In this document: positions 13,036-23,864 of the stretch, one piece after another
How the letters are laid out: every line of letters starts with the position of its first letter
Numbering within the stretch: the stretch's first letter is position 1
Notes under the pieces: model-generated
The model's input: the letters and a program-made list of their open reading frames with translations, nothing else
What the model was told of the DNA's origin: nothing
Databases searched by the model: none
Source of the DNA: Cepaea nemoralis
Taxonomy: Eukaryota > Mollusca > Gastropoda > Stylommatophora > Helicidae
NCBI GenBank assembly: GCA_014155875.1
Contig: JACEFZ010021399.1
Coordinates: 1-64,000, forward strand
Length of the DNA stretch: 64,000 nucleotides
Reading direction: 5' to 3'
Made by a program: the position numbers and the translations under genes

Positions 13036-13589
13036 GCTCGTTGGAAGGTCTGTAGGGCATTCACCTGTTTTCGTGACTTGCGTGGTACCCTCGTAGAATC
13101 AATCTGAAGTCACATTGAAAATAGTCCCTTAATGCGGATACTGCGTGAGAATGTGTACAAACAGGAAAGAATGCTGTTGTTATGAAGCCAATGGCGCATT
13201 AGTTCCCGCCCTTCAACCTAATACCTTGTATGAGCATTCATGTTCAGACAGATGGGTGTGTGTTCAGATGCCGACTGGATCTTGGTTATGTCTTTGATAA
13301 TTGATCTGTGTTCTGTTCGAAATGTGAACATAGTATTCTGGCCCTTCCGTGTCACATGGCTTGTATTGTCGTCGGGTCAGGACGGGGAGTATGCCTTTAT
13401 ACTTTCCTCTCGTTGTCTCGTCATTCATCTAAATTTACCTTCGTTAGTAAATATATGTAATATCATATTTATTTGGTTGGTTATCATAATATGTTTTATT
13501 GTTGCAAGATATATACATTTTGTTTTGCGCATTGTTCTTGCACTGATCACTTAGTTTGACAATAACCATTTGTGTTCAAAATAATAGTT

Positions 13590-13960
13590 TCCTGTAGTGT
13601 ATTTGAATAACGACGATAAACACAAATGTTTGCACAATTTAGTGATTGACATATTTCGCTGCTTCTCGTCAGACACATTCTGCAGAATTCACACAACATA
13701 AAAATGGTCGAATGTTAAAGGTTTGTGGAAACAAAAAGACATGATAGTTAATTTAAAATGCGGTGGAAGACAAGTTTAGTTTCTGTGAGAATAAGTGTTT
13801 TGTATATTTCAGCTGGAAGGATTTATCTCATTACTTTAGTTTATCTTGTGTGAATTCTGCAGTATGCACCTGACGAGGTGAGATGAAATATACCAGGCAA
13901 ATAATTGTCCAGTTTATTGTTTATGTTTTCGTTATGATAAAAAATACACATATGTTGTTG
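13590..13960. mobile_element. Longer member of the fold-back family
   Basis: Inverted arms at about 13648-13692 (CATATTTCGCTGCTTCTCGT, then TCTGCAGAATTC) and 13853-13899 (GAATTCTGCAG, then ACGAGGTGAGATGAAATATA) enclose about 160 bp of AT-rich DNA with no coding frame. The arms match the element at 12.9 kb, so this is a terminal-inverted-repeat family without its own transposase. Confidence 0.7.
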
Positions 13961-14224
13961 TCCAATCTATTGTTTATATCTTAGTCATTAAAAACAAAAA
14001 AACATGTGTGCTGTTGATAATATCACTGCGTTGTCAGCAAGTGGAATTTCCGGTATTTCCATATCGTTCTATATGATTCCATGCAATATTCCCCTAACAT
14101 TCCCCACCATGTTTCCTGTATCCAAGTTAAACAGATAAGGGAACAAAATGCAATCCAGTCTCTCTGCTCCTGACTCCTGACTCTTCACTTTATATCAAAC
14201 CAACCTTCAGGTAACTGTTATAGC

Positions 14225-14365
14225 TCTGTGATATGAAACGACCATAACATTCTGCAGGCCTGAATGCACGGATGAATGGATGGCCAATCTTTTCCTCTGT
14301 TGGGGGACGACGAACTCAGGTGTTGAATCCTCGTCCGGCCGAGCTCATAACATTATTAGCGAGTC
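14225..14365 (-). mobile_element. SINE-like repeat, family F
   Basis: It matches two other minus-strand copies at 41.07-41.22 and 62.98-63.13 kb through the order GTGATAG/GTGATATG, CCAATCTTT, GACGAACTCAGG and GCTCATAACATTA. A box B-like GTGTTCGAAGCC is seen in the 63-kb copy. Family identity is unknown. Confidence 0.45.
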
Positions 14366-16030
14366 GAATGTTGAGGACATTTCCACGCTAGTTCAGTAAT
14401 TTTCTCTTGGGTTAATGAGATGTAATGGGTCTGGTGTGGCCATGAAGAAACAATAACCCCTCCCCTTCCCCCTACCCCAAAACCAGTACGTCAATAGGCC
14501 TGGCCATTTATTTATTTTAATTTTTTTAACTGCACCAGGAAGCAACCTTAGATATGCACAGTGCTTTGCATTCCAACTACCATCTTTCTTCTAGACATGT
14601 GATAACAACACTCCGTTGGAAGCCCAAAACACTTTAAAAATAGCCTTCCCTGCTGATGATGAAACCTTTCATTTACTGGCCTAAGGTGAAGAAGGCTGTT
14701 CCTATGCATCGAGGCTCATCTTGTTTCTGACCGATCATGACGCATCCATAGATGCCTTGTAACAATCCTGCTGAGCATGTCTTCTCTTTTATCTACATAC
14801 TGGGTGAGATGTTTCACTGCCATGTCTTGTGGTTCAACTTATGTTCTTCAGTTAGTTAACTTGGCACCCAGCCTGGGCAGTAAAGTGCAACACATGCATT
14901 ATGCTCTTGGCTTAAGATTGAGAACATCCTATTAAGCTTGTAACATTTTCTATCGTTACTCGCCTGTCAGCTCCAATGATTGCTTCGACCAGCTATGCGG
15001 TTGTTTCTTCTGCAGCAATCTGTACAGGACGATTAGATCGGTCTTCATGCAAAAATTGTATGGACGTCCTGTAGAGAACATATCCACCTGTTTGTTTACC
15101 AACTTTCGCCGAAACCATTTCCGCCATAACTAGACAAAATGTCCTTATACATACCCTTTCCAGTACGTCAGTGCAATTTTCCAATATGGCAGACATTTTC
15201 AACACCGCGTACCAGCGAAACTTTGTATATGCATGCCCATAAGTAAACGGGAATTATCGTCTGCCACACACAGACATCAAGCTAGATAGACATGCCACAT
15301 AATGACACCTTTATAAACTACAAATAGCCCTTTCTCAGCTGTCTTATATGACACGACATCCTTATCTAATACCCAGGTAGGCAGTTTCCAGGAGATGTAT
15401 CACATACGGACTGGATGAGGTTACGCCGAGGTTGTAATGCTTAATCCATAGATCTCAGGTGTATTAAGCTCAACAGACTCCTCTAACCCACTGCCCAGAA
15501 ATAAGGCAGGTAGAGGTGGTTGACATAATGCTAGCCACATGAGTCAGTGTGTATCATTTGGTAAGCAAAGTGTGGGCAATGCACCATATCACCAACCTGC
15601 CACTATAGCACAGAGAGACGGTTTCTTACCATTTCTGTCTGTCTGTATGTCTGTCCGCCCGTGCATAATTCGGTCTGTCTGTCTATCTATCTGCTTGATT
15701 ATTTGTCTGTCTACAGACTTATGATGCCTACACCGGCGTCAGTCCAGTATTCTTGACGTGGGCCTATGGGACAAGCATTTCTTATTTAATTGTATGCTTT
15801 TGTTTCAGCATTGCGACAACAATTGCTTCCGGGGACTGCCAGATGTTGAAATTCAACATGCCAAATGTTTACCTGGTATTTTGCCAGCAGTGAGAATGTT
15901 ATCTACAGATGATTAGCGCCTGCAAGACTACGACAATTATACATTATGTCAGTTCGTTTGAAAATATATATCACGATCATTCTGGAGAGATTAAGTGATG
16001 CCACTGACTAACAACAATGAGGTGAAGAGA
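14366..16030. other. No gene recognised
   Basis: AT-rich DNA with no supported exon or recognised repeat core. A short degenerate CTGT-rich tract lies at about 15635-15715. Confidence 0.4.
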
Positions 16031-16039
16031 ACAAATGGA

Positions 16040-16265
16040 GATCAGCGTGGCCGAATGGATAAGCGATTTCGCTCTTAAACTTCCGGTGTACTGATGGCGG
16101 CTCAACCCCTATACCGGTCTTTAGACTAAAATAGTGTATTCTCGTCCTTGACTTGGGGACGTAAATTACAAGTGCCTGGGAACTCGGAGAAGAATGGTCT
16201 CATGGCGAGTGATATGGAGAGACCATAATGGACGGTGGGAATTGGGTTAGGGTCTATGCTCCTTT
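16040..16265 (+). mobile_element. tRNA-derived SINE, family B
   Basis: The head (GATCAGCGTGGCCGAATGG, then CTCTTAAACTTCCGG) looks like a class II tRNA of Ser/Leu type with its box A. The box B region (GGCTCAACCCC) has decayed. The body holds GACTTGGGGACGTAAATTAC, shared word for word or nearly so with the copies at 21.4 and 41.4 kb. Confidence 0.65.
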
Positions 16266-16299
16266 TAGTGGATTAAAGGTAAACCTATATATATATATA

Positions 16300-16462
16300 T
16301 ATTCATTCATTCATTCATTCATTCAGTAGCATGTCCTTTGCAGAACCTCGCTCCCATAACAACCTTCCGGAAAACTTCTAGGTCACAAGTAAGATGTTCC
16401 GTGTCCGATACACCCATCTGGAGATCACCCGCCACATCCTACACCCATCTTCTCTTTGGCCT
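16300..16462 (-). mobile_element. LINE 3' end with (ATGA)n tail
   Basis: On the minus strand, a C-terminal coding remnant is followed by CAAAGGACATGCTACTGAA and then by the ATGA/TGAA microsatellite (plus-strand ATTC repeats, 16300-16325). A second copy in the same orientation lies at 55.52-55.68 kb. A TA tract (16278-16299) abuts it. Confidence 0.6.
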
Positions 16463-17080
16463 TATTTTTTGTGTGTGGGTGGGTGGGTGGAGGATGAATG
16501 TGTGGTTGGTGAGGGTGTTCGTAAGTGAGGGATGTGTGGGTGGGTGGGAGATGTGTGGGGAGATGTGTGTGTGTGTGGGTGAGGGATGTGTGTGTGGGTG
16601 AGTGAGGGAGGCGTGGTTGGGTGTGGGATGTGCGGGTGGGTGATGGATGTGTGAGGGTGGGGGGTGTGCGTTTGGCTGGGTGGTTGGAATGTGTGAGTGT
16701 GGGTGGGTAGGTTGGGGAGGTATGTGTTGATGGGTGGGTGCGGGATGTGTAGGTGTGAGTGGTTGAGGGATGAGTATGTGGGTGGGTGTGTGTGTGTGGG
16801 GGGGGGGGGGTTGTGTGTGTGTGTGGGGTTGTGTGTATGGGTTGGGATATGTGTATGTGGGATGTGTGTGGGTGGTGTATGTGTGGGTTGGTGGGGGATG
16901 TGTGTGTGTGGATGGGGGATATGTGGTTGAGGGATTAGTGGATGGGGGATGGGGGATTGGGAGCGTGTCGGTGGATGGGTGGATGATGTGTAGAGGACGT
17001 GTGGGTGGGTGAGCGTGTGTTGGATGGGGGATGGGGTGGCATGTGTGTTGGTGGGGGATTGTGTGTGCATGCCCAATTTG
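16463..17080. repeat. GT/G-rich low-complexity block
   Basis: About 600 bp almost free of C on the plus strand, built from GTGTGGGTGGG-type words with a pure G-run near 16798-16810. Three or more adjacent GGG runs occur repeatedly (for example 16477-16490). The minus strand is C/A-rich and stays open over 221 codons as Pro/Thr/His-rich nonsense. Confidence 0.95.
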
Positions 17081-17099
17081 TAACCCTTCTAAAATAAAC

Positions 17100-17314
17100 A
17101 TCAATCAATCAATGAATCAATAAATCAATGAATGAATGAATGAATGAATGAATGAATCAGTCAATCAATCAATCAATCAATCCGTCTGTCTGTCTGTCTG
17201 TCTGTCTGCCTGCTTGCCTGCCTGCCTGCCTGCCTGCCAGCCAGCCAGCCTGCCAGCCTGCCTGCATGCCTGCCTGTCTTTCTGTCTGTCTCGCTATATA
17301 TATATATATATATA
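17100..17314. repeat. Compound microsatellite (TCAA/TGAA)n (CTGT/CTGC)n (TA)n
   Basis: Blocks in order: ATCAATCA/ATGAATGA at 17100-17177, CTGT then CTGC/CCAG tetranucleotides at 17178-17292, and a TA tract at 17295-17314. No gene. Confidence 0.95.
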
Positions 17315-17316
17315 CA

Positions 17317-18429
17317 TCCGATTGAGATGAAATTTTCTACACGTCTTCCTTTCATTCCTGTGCAACCGACTGTAATAGTTTTTTAGTGTAACATCGGCTA
17401 CTTACTTACTAAAATTTAATATTTCATTTTTCATTATCATTTCCATATAGCAAGGGGACTTAACATAAGAAAAGTTATTTCAAGGGGCATAACTTTTAAT
17501 AACATTGCTATATACTTGATAGTCATATTGTTGCATCGTTTTCAAAGATTTATAAACTCTTTGTCTATAGTTATTTACAGGCATATGAGTTATAATAAAT
17601 AATGATATAATCTTTAAGGCATTTTCATAGTTTTCATACAAATAATGCATCTATTTAAATAGTGAAAATTTTCTAACTCATCTTTTTATTTTGCTTCAAC
17701 AGCACATTAATTTTTTTTAACATTCTCATATGTATGGCGCGTTACACCAACGTTGGGTATTTCTGATGACAGTTGTCAAAGAATTGCTTCAAAAGAGATG
17801 TTGAATGAAAGAATGTATGAGAGGAAATAGAGAAGAAGGGCAGAATGTAGGACGGGCCTGCGAAAGATTTTCGTTCGTTAAAAAAAAAAGTAATTTTTTG
17901 TGATAGAAAGTTAGTTGCATATCCTTTGCAGTACTCTGCAGTCAACCCACCGCCCACCATTTATTGGCTGTTCGTGATATCTTGGTAAGTTTACTTTAGA
18001 TAGATCTCTTCCAATCATATTTTCTACTATCAATCTATCTATTCTTCTATTCTATCTATATTTTTAACGGGAACGGGCCGAACATAGATAGATAGATAGA
18101 TAGATATATAGATAGATCAGACAGACAGACAGATAGTCGGGAACGGGAGCTTATATGACTACTTATATGAATTAAATGAGATGCTCCCCACCAGGGAATG
18201 GGTGAAGCCGGGCCGGGTCAGACAGACAGACAAACAGAGAGACAGACAGACAGACAGATAGTCGGGAATGGGAATGGGAGCTTAGATGACTACTTATATG
18301 AATTAAATGAGATGCTCCCCACCAGGAGCTGGGCGAAGCCGGGCCGGGTCAGACAGACAGACAAGCAGACAGACAGATAGATAGATAGATCCCCGCCAGG
18401 GCCTGGGCGAAGCCGGGCCGGGTCAGCTA

Positions 18430-18430
<1 letters not shown>
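17317..18430 (+). mobile_element. Helitron-like non-autonomous element
   Basis: The left end reads TCCGATTGAGATGAAATTTT directly after an A. The right end is a GC-rich hairpin (about 18400-18419, GAA loop, one bulged G) followed 8 bp later by CTAG and then T. Helitrons characteristically start with TC, end with a hairpin plus CTRR and insert between A and T, which fits here. The element sits between TA tracts on both sides. It is AT-rich and contains no Rep/helicase coding. Composition and termini are seen; the family call is inference. Confidence 0.5.
18120..18430 (+). repeat. Triplicated Helitron-like 3' segment
   Basis: The segment CCCCACCAGG...GCGAAGCCGGGCCGGGTCAG occurs three times (about 18186-18220, 18316-18352 and 18391-18426). 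The copies are linked by GACA/GATA tetranucleotide runs and by a repeated block with GACTACTTATATGAATTAAA. Only the last copy continues into GCTAG. Confidence 0.85.

Positions 18431-18514
<84 letters not shown>
18431..18514. repeat. (TA)n microsatellite
   Basis: About 84 bp of pure TA following the CTAG end of the element above. Confidence 0.98.
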
Positions 18515-18517
<3 letters not shown>

Positions 18518-18964
18518 TTTTATTCCACTTCCTTGCATCTGTTAACTTTGAAAATGTTTCACGGGACCAGAAAGTTAACTGCAGCAGTCTTCTATCGCTC
18601 CATTCATTAAGTTCCCCAAACATACTTTACTTAATAGAGACTAAAAATACATATGAATAAGTGCACTGTAAAATGCCCTCAATCCGCCAACTGCCTTGCG
18701 TATTCTGATTACACTTTACTAAAAAGATAACGCAATAGGTGGGAAGAAAAACAGTGTACAGTGCTGCAAATAAGTAAACACACAGAAACAACAACGAGGA
18801 CTCCTTTTCAATAAGTTAATTATGTAAAAATAAATAAATGACACATTTACAGGTCACGAGTCGGGACTGGGTCTATGGCAAGTGAAGTAGAAGTTAAGAC
18901 ACCTGCTTTCCCCACCTTGTTAGACGTGTTAGGTATATAGTGCCAGCACAGTATCCCTAGACCA

Positions 18965-19170
18965 ACCGCTACTAGCTGGCTGATGCGGTCAGTATTACGT
19001 CGGCAGTCTTTAATTCTCAGGACATTTCCTGGTACGTATTTTAGACTGGATCGACTTGGGACGCCTGGTCAAAGCAGAATAAAACGACCCATCTTGAAGA
19101 GGACCGAACATATGACCAGCGGGAGGGAGAGCAGGGGTTCTAGCCACTGTACAACCATGTCTCCGTACGC
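18965..19170 (-). mobile_element. SINE family D, degraded
   Basis: Plus-strand text CCTGGTACGTATTTTAGACTG and GATCGACTTGGGACGCCTGG matches the body of the 7.9- and 40.9-kb copies. The tRNA head (about 19090-19165) is eroded. Confidence 0.45.
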
Positions 19171-19324
19171 TAATTATTATTTGTTTGAAACATGGAAGTA
19201 AAAGACTCTTTTCCTCACGTCTTGAGACTTGACTTATAAGTTGTATGGCTCTGGCATCCTATTTGTATAGTTCAACCAGCACTCGATGGGTGCCGTTTTC
19301 AATATCAGTGGACCATCTGTACTT

Positions 19325-19470
19325 CCCAAAACAATTCCTGGTACACATTTTAGGCTAATTTGACCTCGGAGTCTGGGTCAATAAATAACATTCCCACCTC
19401 GTTGGGGATTCAAACATACGACTACTGATCCGGCATAGACACATGCCAGGCCCTGTGCTTCCACGGGTAC
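19325..19470 (-). mobile_element. SINE family D
   Basis: Contains CCTGGTACACATTTTAGGCT, TTTGACCTCGGAGTCTGGGT and a decayed box B (plus-strand GGGGATTCAAACATAC). Same orientation as the neighbour at 19.0 kb. Confidence 0.5.
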
Positions 19471-19714
19471 CGTTGTTTCTGTTACTAGATCCAATTATTT
19501 GTTGTATTAATTAAAATCAGGTTTGCAACATTAACACTATTGCCTATCAAGCACGCCGTAGGAGATATGTTCTGATTGTTGGCATGTCTTCTGTTCGTGA
19601 TGTTATTGATAACATATAGTCTAATATTAACACATCGCAACAATGAAAGATTAGTCAACAGCATGAAAACACTGGATTTGGAGTTAATTGGCTTAGGGAG
19701 TATGAATGACGGGT

Positions 19715-19828
19715 GGAACAAGAGGAGAGGTTGAGATTAAGAAGGAGTGAGAGGAGCAGGAGAAAACAGAAGACGAAGAAGGAGAAGGGGAAGAAGAAGG
19801 AAAAGGAGAAGAAGAAAGAGAATGAGAA

Positions 19829-19859
<31 letters not shown>

Positions 19860-19890
19860 AAGAAGAAGAAGAAGAAGAAGAGGGAGTGGG
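19715..19890. repeat. (GAA)n / purine tract
   Basis: About 170 bp of almost pure purine on the plus strand, ending in a perfect AAG run (19832-19880). Lys/Arg/Glu or Ser frames through it are artefacts. Long GAA tracts can form triplex DNA. Confidence 0.95.
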
Positions 19891-20059
19891 ATGACAGGAA
19901 ATAACATGAGAACGAGGAGAATGGCAGATTAAGAAAAAAGAGAAGTTCCCGTACCTGGCACAGATATAATTATCATCTTTCAAATCAATAATAGAGTCAT
20001 GGCTATTGTCTTTCACTTCTACTCGGATTAACCTGTTCTGCCAACACTCATCTAATCAT

Positions 20060-20520
20060 CCTTCTGCTCGTCTGTTCTACAATCTACCTGTCTGTCTGTG
20101 TTCTCTGTATGCCTGTCTTAGTGTCTGCCTTTTTGTCTGTTTTAATATATGTGTAGTGAAGCAGACAGATGCATTTGTTTGTTATTCTAATAAGTCACAA
20201 AAGTGTGTATATTTATAATTGTCTGTCCACATAATCAATAACTAACTGCCTGTCTGTCTGACTGTAGCTTTGTTTAATCAATCACACGGTATCTTTATGT
20301 TTTAATGTATGTCTATCTAATCAATTAGAAAACTGTATATCTGTATGAATGTCTTCCTATATAATCATTTACAATAGCATACCTGTCTGTAGACATATTA
20401 ATTAGTCATTTAGAGGTGTGTAACTACCCAATCAATCACAAAGCTGTCTGCATGTAGGTCTATCCAATCAATCACAACACTGTATATCTATACACGTCTA
20501 CCCATACAACCAGTCACAGG
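20060..20520. repeat. Old, degenerate TCTG/ATCAATCA repeat
   Basis: Alternating CTGTCTGT and AATCAATCACA words recur every 55-65 bp (for example 20240-20290, 20430-20475) with heavy divergence. It looks like a decayed minisatellite. Confidence 0.55.
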
Positions 20521-20557
20521 ACACAAACAGGGAACCCCTGCCACACACGGCACCTAC

Positions 20558-20722
20558 CAGAGCTCTAGCAGGCATGGAGCCTCTCCTCTCGTAGTGTTTC
20601 TTCATCAGCAGCTGCTCCTGGTGGAAGTCCACAACCTCATTGTCAGGGATGACGTAGAGGGGAGGCGAGAGTCCCTGGCCCATGGAGTACGACTGTCTAC
20701 GGGGGCGCCAGCCTTGCTTCAT
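20558..20722 (-). CDS. Candidate first coding exon of an unidentified host gene
   Basis: This GC-rich island in AT-rich DNA reads on the minus strand as 55 codons, from an ATG with A at -3 (GAAAATGA) to a clean splice donor (CTG|GTAGGT) in phase 0. The peptide is not low-complexity: it begins MKQGWRPRRQ, has a PPLYVIPDNEVVDF stretch in the middle and ends SMPARAL. It does not look like any transposon protein I know, and I do not recognise the family. The next exon would lie at lower coordinates, but the region between here and position 1 shows only repeats. An internal exon with an upstream acceptor is an alternative, though the tract before the ATG is a poor acceptor. Confidence 0.5.
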
Positions 20723-21059
20723 TTTCAGCAATATAATCCAGATATCCTTACGTAATCACTGTTATTCGCCAAGAGTCAATCACATATCCACACTAACTGT
20801 GTGTAATAATGTACATGAGTCGTTCACATATATGGTGTGTTTCAAAGCAGGTGCGCGCATTTTTTGTTTATTAGAAAAGTCATGCTTTTGACAAATTTGA
20901 ATGTTAGCAATTATGAACAAGTCTAACTTGCACAGTTATGATGAGGCGGACGGAAAGTTCTTCACATTTTCCATATTATCCTTTCTATGCGGCAACTACC
21001 ACAGCAACAATAAGATATAAACATATTAAAGTTTATATTTAGAAATATGCTAACACAAA

Positions 21060-21250
21060 TGTTACATGTCCTATGTAGCAGGTTACAACGAATCCCAACT
21101 CCCAGGCATCTTCACGTGCAGTAGTCTAACAGTGTTTGTCAACTTTGGAATCTAACCGGCGGTGTAGGGAATGAACCCCGTACCCTGCCGTCAGGAAACC
21201 GGAAGTTTAAACGCAAGCGCTTCAATCCCCCGGTGCTATGCTGACCTCTT
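21060..21250 (-). mobile_element. SINE with B-type head and C-type tail
   Basis: On the minus strand it has GAGGTCAGCATAGCACCGGG, TTTAAACTTCCGG, a box B-like GGGGTTCATTCCCTAC, and then the C tail around CCTGCTACATAGGACATGTA. Second copy of the head-tail combination seen at 9.4 kb. Confidence 0.6.
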
Positions 21251-21351
21251 AAATACACTAGCGCACAATAAATAAATTCCCAAGTATTGATGGGCGTTTA
21301 TAGAAGTACAGGAGATATATAGACATCAGTGGACACACCAGGCAATATTAA

Positions 21352-21477
21352 CACTGAAAGCGGTTCAATCCCTACACCGGTCAGGTGGACTGAAATGTTG
21401 ATTTCTGGTCATTGACTTGCGGACGTAATTTACAAGTACCCCTGAAGTCAGCATAAGGTCACCATACAGTGGATACC
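21352..21477 (+). mobile_element. SINE family B fragment cut by the LTR element
   Basis: Text from the box B region (GCGGTTCAATCCCTACACCG) through GACTTGCGGACGTAATTTAC to CCTGAAGTCAG matches the SINE at 41.3-41.6 kb. It is interrupted at the 5' LTR boundary. Its last five bases, ATACC (21473-21477), are the left target-site duplication. Confidence 0.65.
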
Positions 21478-23694
21478 TGTCACGAGATCGCCATGAGTTA
21501 ACCAGATAATGAAAATACAGAAGTTTGATTAACGGGATATTTTCTAGGCCACAGCGATTTTAACTAACAGAGTAAATACAGCTGCACGAGTTACATCGGG
21601 TCAGAAAATAGTAAACATTGGGTAATGAGTGAGCTGAATCAGACACCGCGTTGACAGTTCAATAACAGTTAGAATCACATATAATTGCCCAGCTCAGTAC
21701 ATGGAACAGCCCTGTCTGTCATTTATAGTTCCGGACATCAGGCGAAATAGCTGCTGGGATTGTCACCACTGAACAGAAGATTGACAGTTTATCAACAGGT
21801 CGGAAGTGGCCGACTAGGGAGAAAACGGTCAGACTGTCATTTGGTATTTCCCGACATCAAACGGAATGGCGGATTTGACTGTCACCACATGACAGAAAGT
21901 TGAGGGCTTGTTATTGGAAACAGTGGAACACATGCAGGACAGCAACAACGTCACGTGCACAATGTAAGGCTGTTTGGAAAACCATGATTGGTAGCTTGGT
22001 ATCGAAACCCTTTGTTGGAACTGTACAGTAACTCTCTAGATGGTTTTGGATGTCAAAACCAGTGATGACAAATCTAACATTAATGGAGCCAGGGAGGATG
22101 GATCCCTGACAAGGGAGGGTCTGCCCAATATGCCACCTGTGTGGGCATAAAGGAAAATGTCGCGTGATCAACTTTAGGAATTGCCATAAAAACCCGAGTT
22201 GGGACCAACTAGGGGAACTTGAAAATGTGGATCTAGGCAGACATGCTTGTCACTGCAGCAGTTAGAACATCTAACGTGTGAAGGAGATATTTGATTTAGT
22301 TTACACGAGCCGGTATGGCTACCATTAGATGTAATTTAGTGTAAACTGCAGTGACGTAAGGTATAACCTATTATAATATTCGTTCTAATTAATATAGGCT
22401 GTAGCCTTGTTAAACCAAGTGTGATAATTAGCACTGGTAGTGGAAAACTAGCTAGAGTAGGGAAGTGATACTTGGCTCTGTTAGTTGTTAATAGATTAGT
22501 GAAGTGTCGATAAGCTTTACTAGTTGAGAATTGAGTAATGAGGGATAATTGGGAGATTCCAGTAGGGGTCCCTGGTGGGCGGAGGTCCGCATTCTGTTTG
22601 TTGATTTTTTTTTCTTGTCTTGGCCAGATGATAACATATGTGTTTAGTCATCTGTCCATGACAGAGTAGGTTCATTATATTTTCTGAGCGAGGCCGATGG
22701 CCACGATCATCTAATAGAGATCAGTGACGGAGAGACAGACTATCACCGGTTATATGATTTATGTTACAGGTTTCCTCTGGTTGGAATGAAGAACACGAAA
22801 CCAAGAGAAAATCCGATCCCGGATAAAGTTTGGCGCAGGAAGATTGGCCAGCAACTTTACAACAGAGATTAGGCTAGAGGAAGATGATCAACATTGCTCA
22901 GTGGAGCTGAATGGTATATGTATCATACAGGATAAATACCGAATGAGTTTAGGTCATACCAGTTTTAACACACCAGTCGTGATGGATATTCAGTTCACTT
23001 ATGACTAGAACAAAAATAAAGGACTCTATTGGAGTATAGACAATAACTGTTTAATAGTGAGAACTAGTGAACATTTATCAAGAGACAAAAAGTCTGTTCA
23101 TAGGACAGTGTTCCATGTTTGTTTTCACTGCGCCGGAATTATGAAGCCGGAGTTTCTATAAACTATTAGGAACAGTTGTGTTAGGAACTATAATAGTATT
23201 TTCCACGGATTATATATTTACATGGGATTCAGATCTCATGGTCATCAGAGTTCCTGGAGGAGGACATGTCTGGAGAGAAGGACACGACTTCGGTGAGGTC
23301 CCTTGTGATGAGTCTTGTGATGTCGTGTGATCCTTGCCATGATGTGTACACTATGATCCTGAACTTTGAAGGCTGACATATACATTTAGGTTATAGTACA
23401 CGACACACATTTTCTTCGCATACACGTCTTATATACGTTACACTTTTCTTTTACTAAATTAATCTTTATTAATTTTTAGAAGCAAGAGTTGTTGAGTATG
23501 TTGCGTTGGGGAAGTATGAGAGGGGGCATAGTACGACAGTGAGAGAGTGATAGGAAAAGGTGTCCATGGGCTGATGGAGTGTGTTGGACGGAAGCTGGTG
23601 GATTCTCCAGGATATTGATAAGGGAAAAAAATATTATAATGTGGGTGTTGACTCTCTTCACTCCAGGGACGACACTTTAAAGGAGGACACGACA
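21478..23694 (+). repeat. 5' LTR
   Basis: 2217 bp, TG...CA, repeated at 30028-32328. The match is clear over the whole length, for example GACTAGGGAGAAAACGG (21811 and 30371) and CATGGGATTCAGATCTCATG (23221 and 31842). At 2.2 kb it is long for a Ty3/gypsy-type element. It contains no long open frame. This copy is clean compared with the 3' one. Confidence 0.95.
23015..23020 (+). promoter_or_regulatory. Candidate polyadenylation signal in the LTR
   Basis: AATAAA within CAAAAATAAAGGACTC, kept in the 3' LTR (about 31634-31639). It may mark the R region. No convincing TATA box was seen upstream. Confidence 0.35.
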
Positions 23695-23698
23695 TTTT

Positions 23699-23716
23699 TG
23701 GGGCCTCGATAAACGG
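23699..23716 (+). promoter_or_regulatory. Candidate tRNA primer-binding site
   Basis: TGGGGCCTCGATAAACGG starts 4 bp after the LTR end. TGG pairs with a tRNA CCA end, and the start resembles a site for tRNA-Pro (TGGGGGCTCGT...) with two mismatches in the first eleven bases. The exact tRNA is not settled. Confidence 0.5.
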
Positions 23717-23864
23717 GATCTTTGGACAGCGGGATCTCTCGATAACGGGATCTTTGGACAGCGGGATCTCCCGTAAACGGAATCCTTGGACAGCGAGATC
23801 TCCTGCAAGCAGGAACCTTTGACAGTGGGATCCTCTGACAACGGGGTCTTTTGACACGTGATCC
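23705..23864 (+). repeat. Five 32-bp tandem repeats in the leader
   Basis: Units at 23705-23737, 23738-23769, 23770-23801, 23802-23832 and 23833-23864. Each is built on AACGGGATCTTTGGACAGCG plus GGATCTC and diverges progressively downstream. The first unit overlaps the primer-binding site. Every unit keeps a TGGACA or TTGACA word. Confidence 0.85.

Noticed and set aside
16439..17104. 221-codon Pro/His/Thr-rich frame
   Set aside because: A shadow of the GT-rich low-complexity block.
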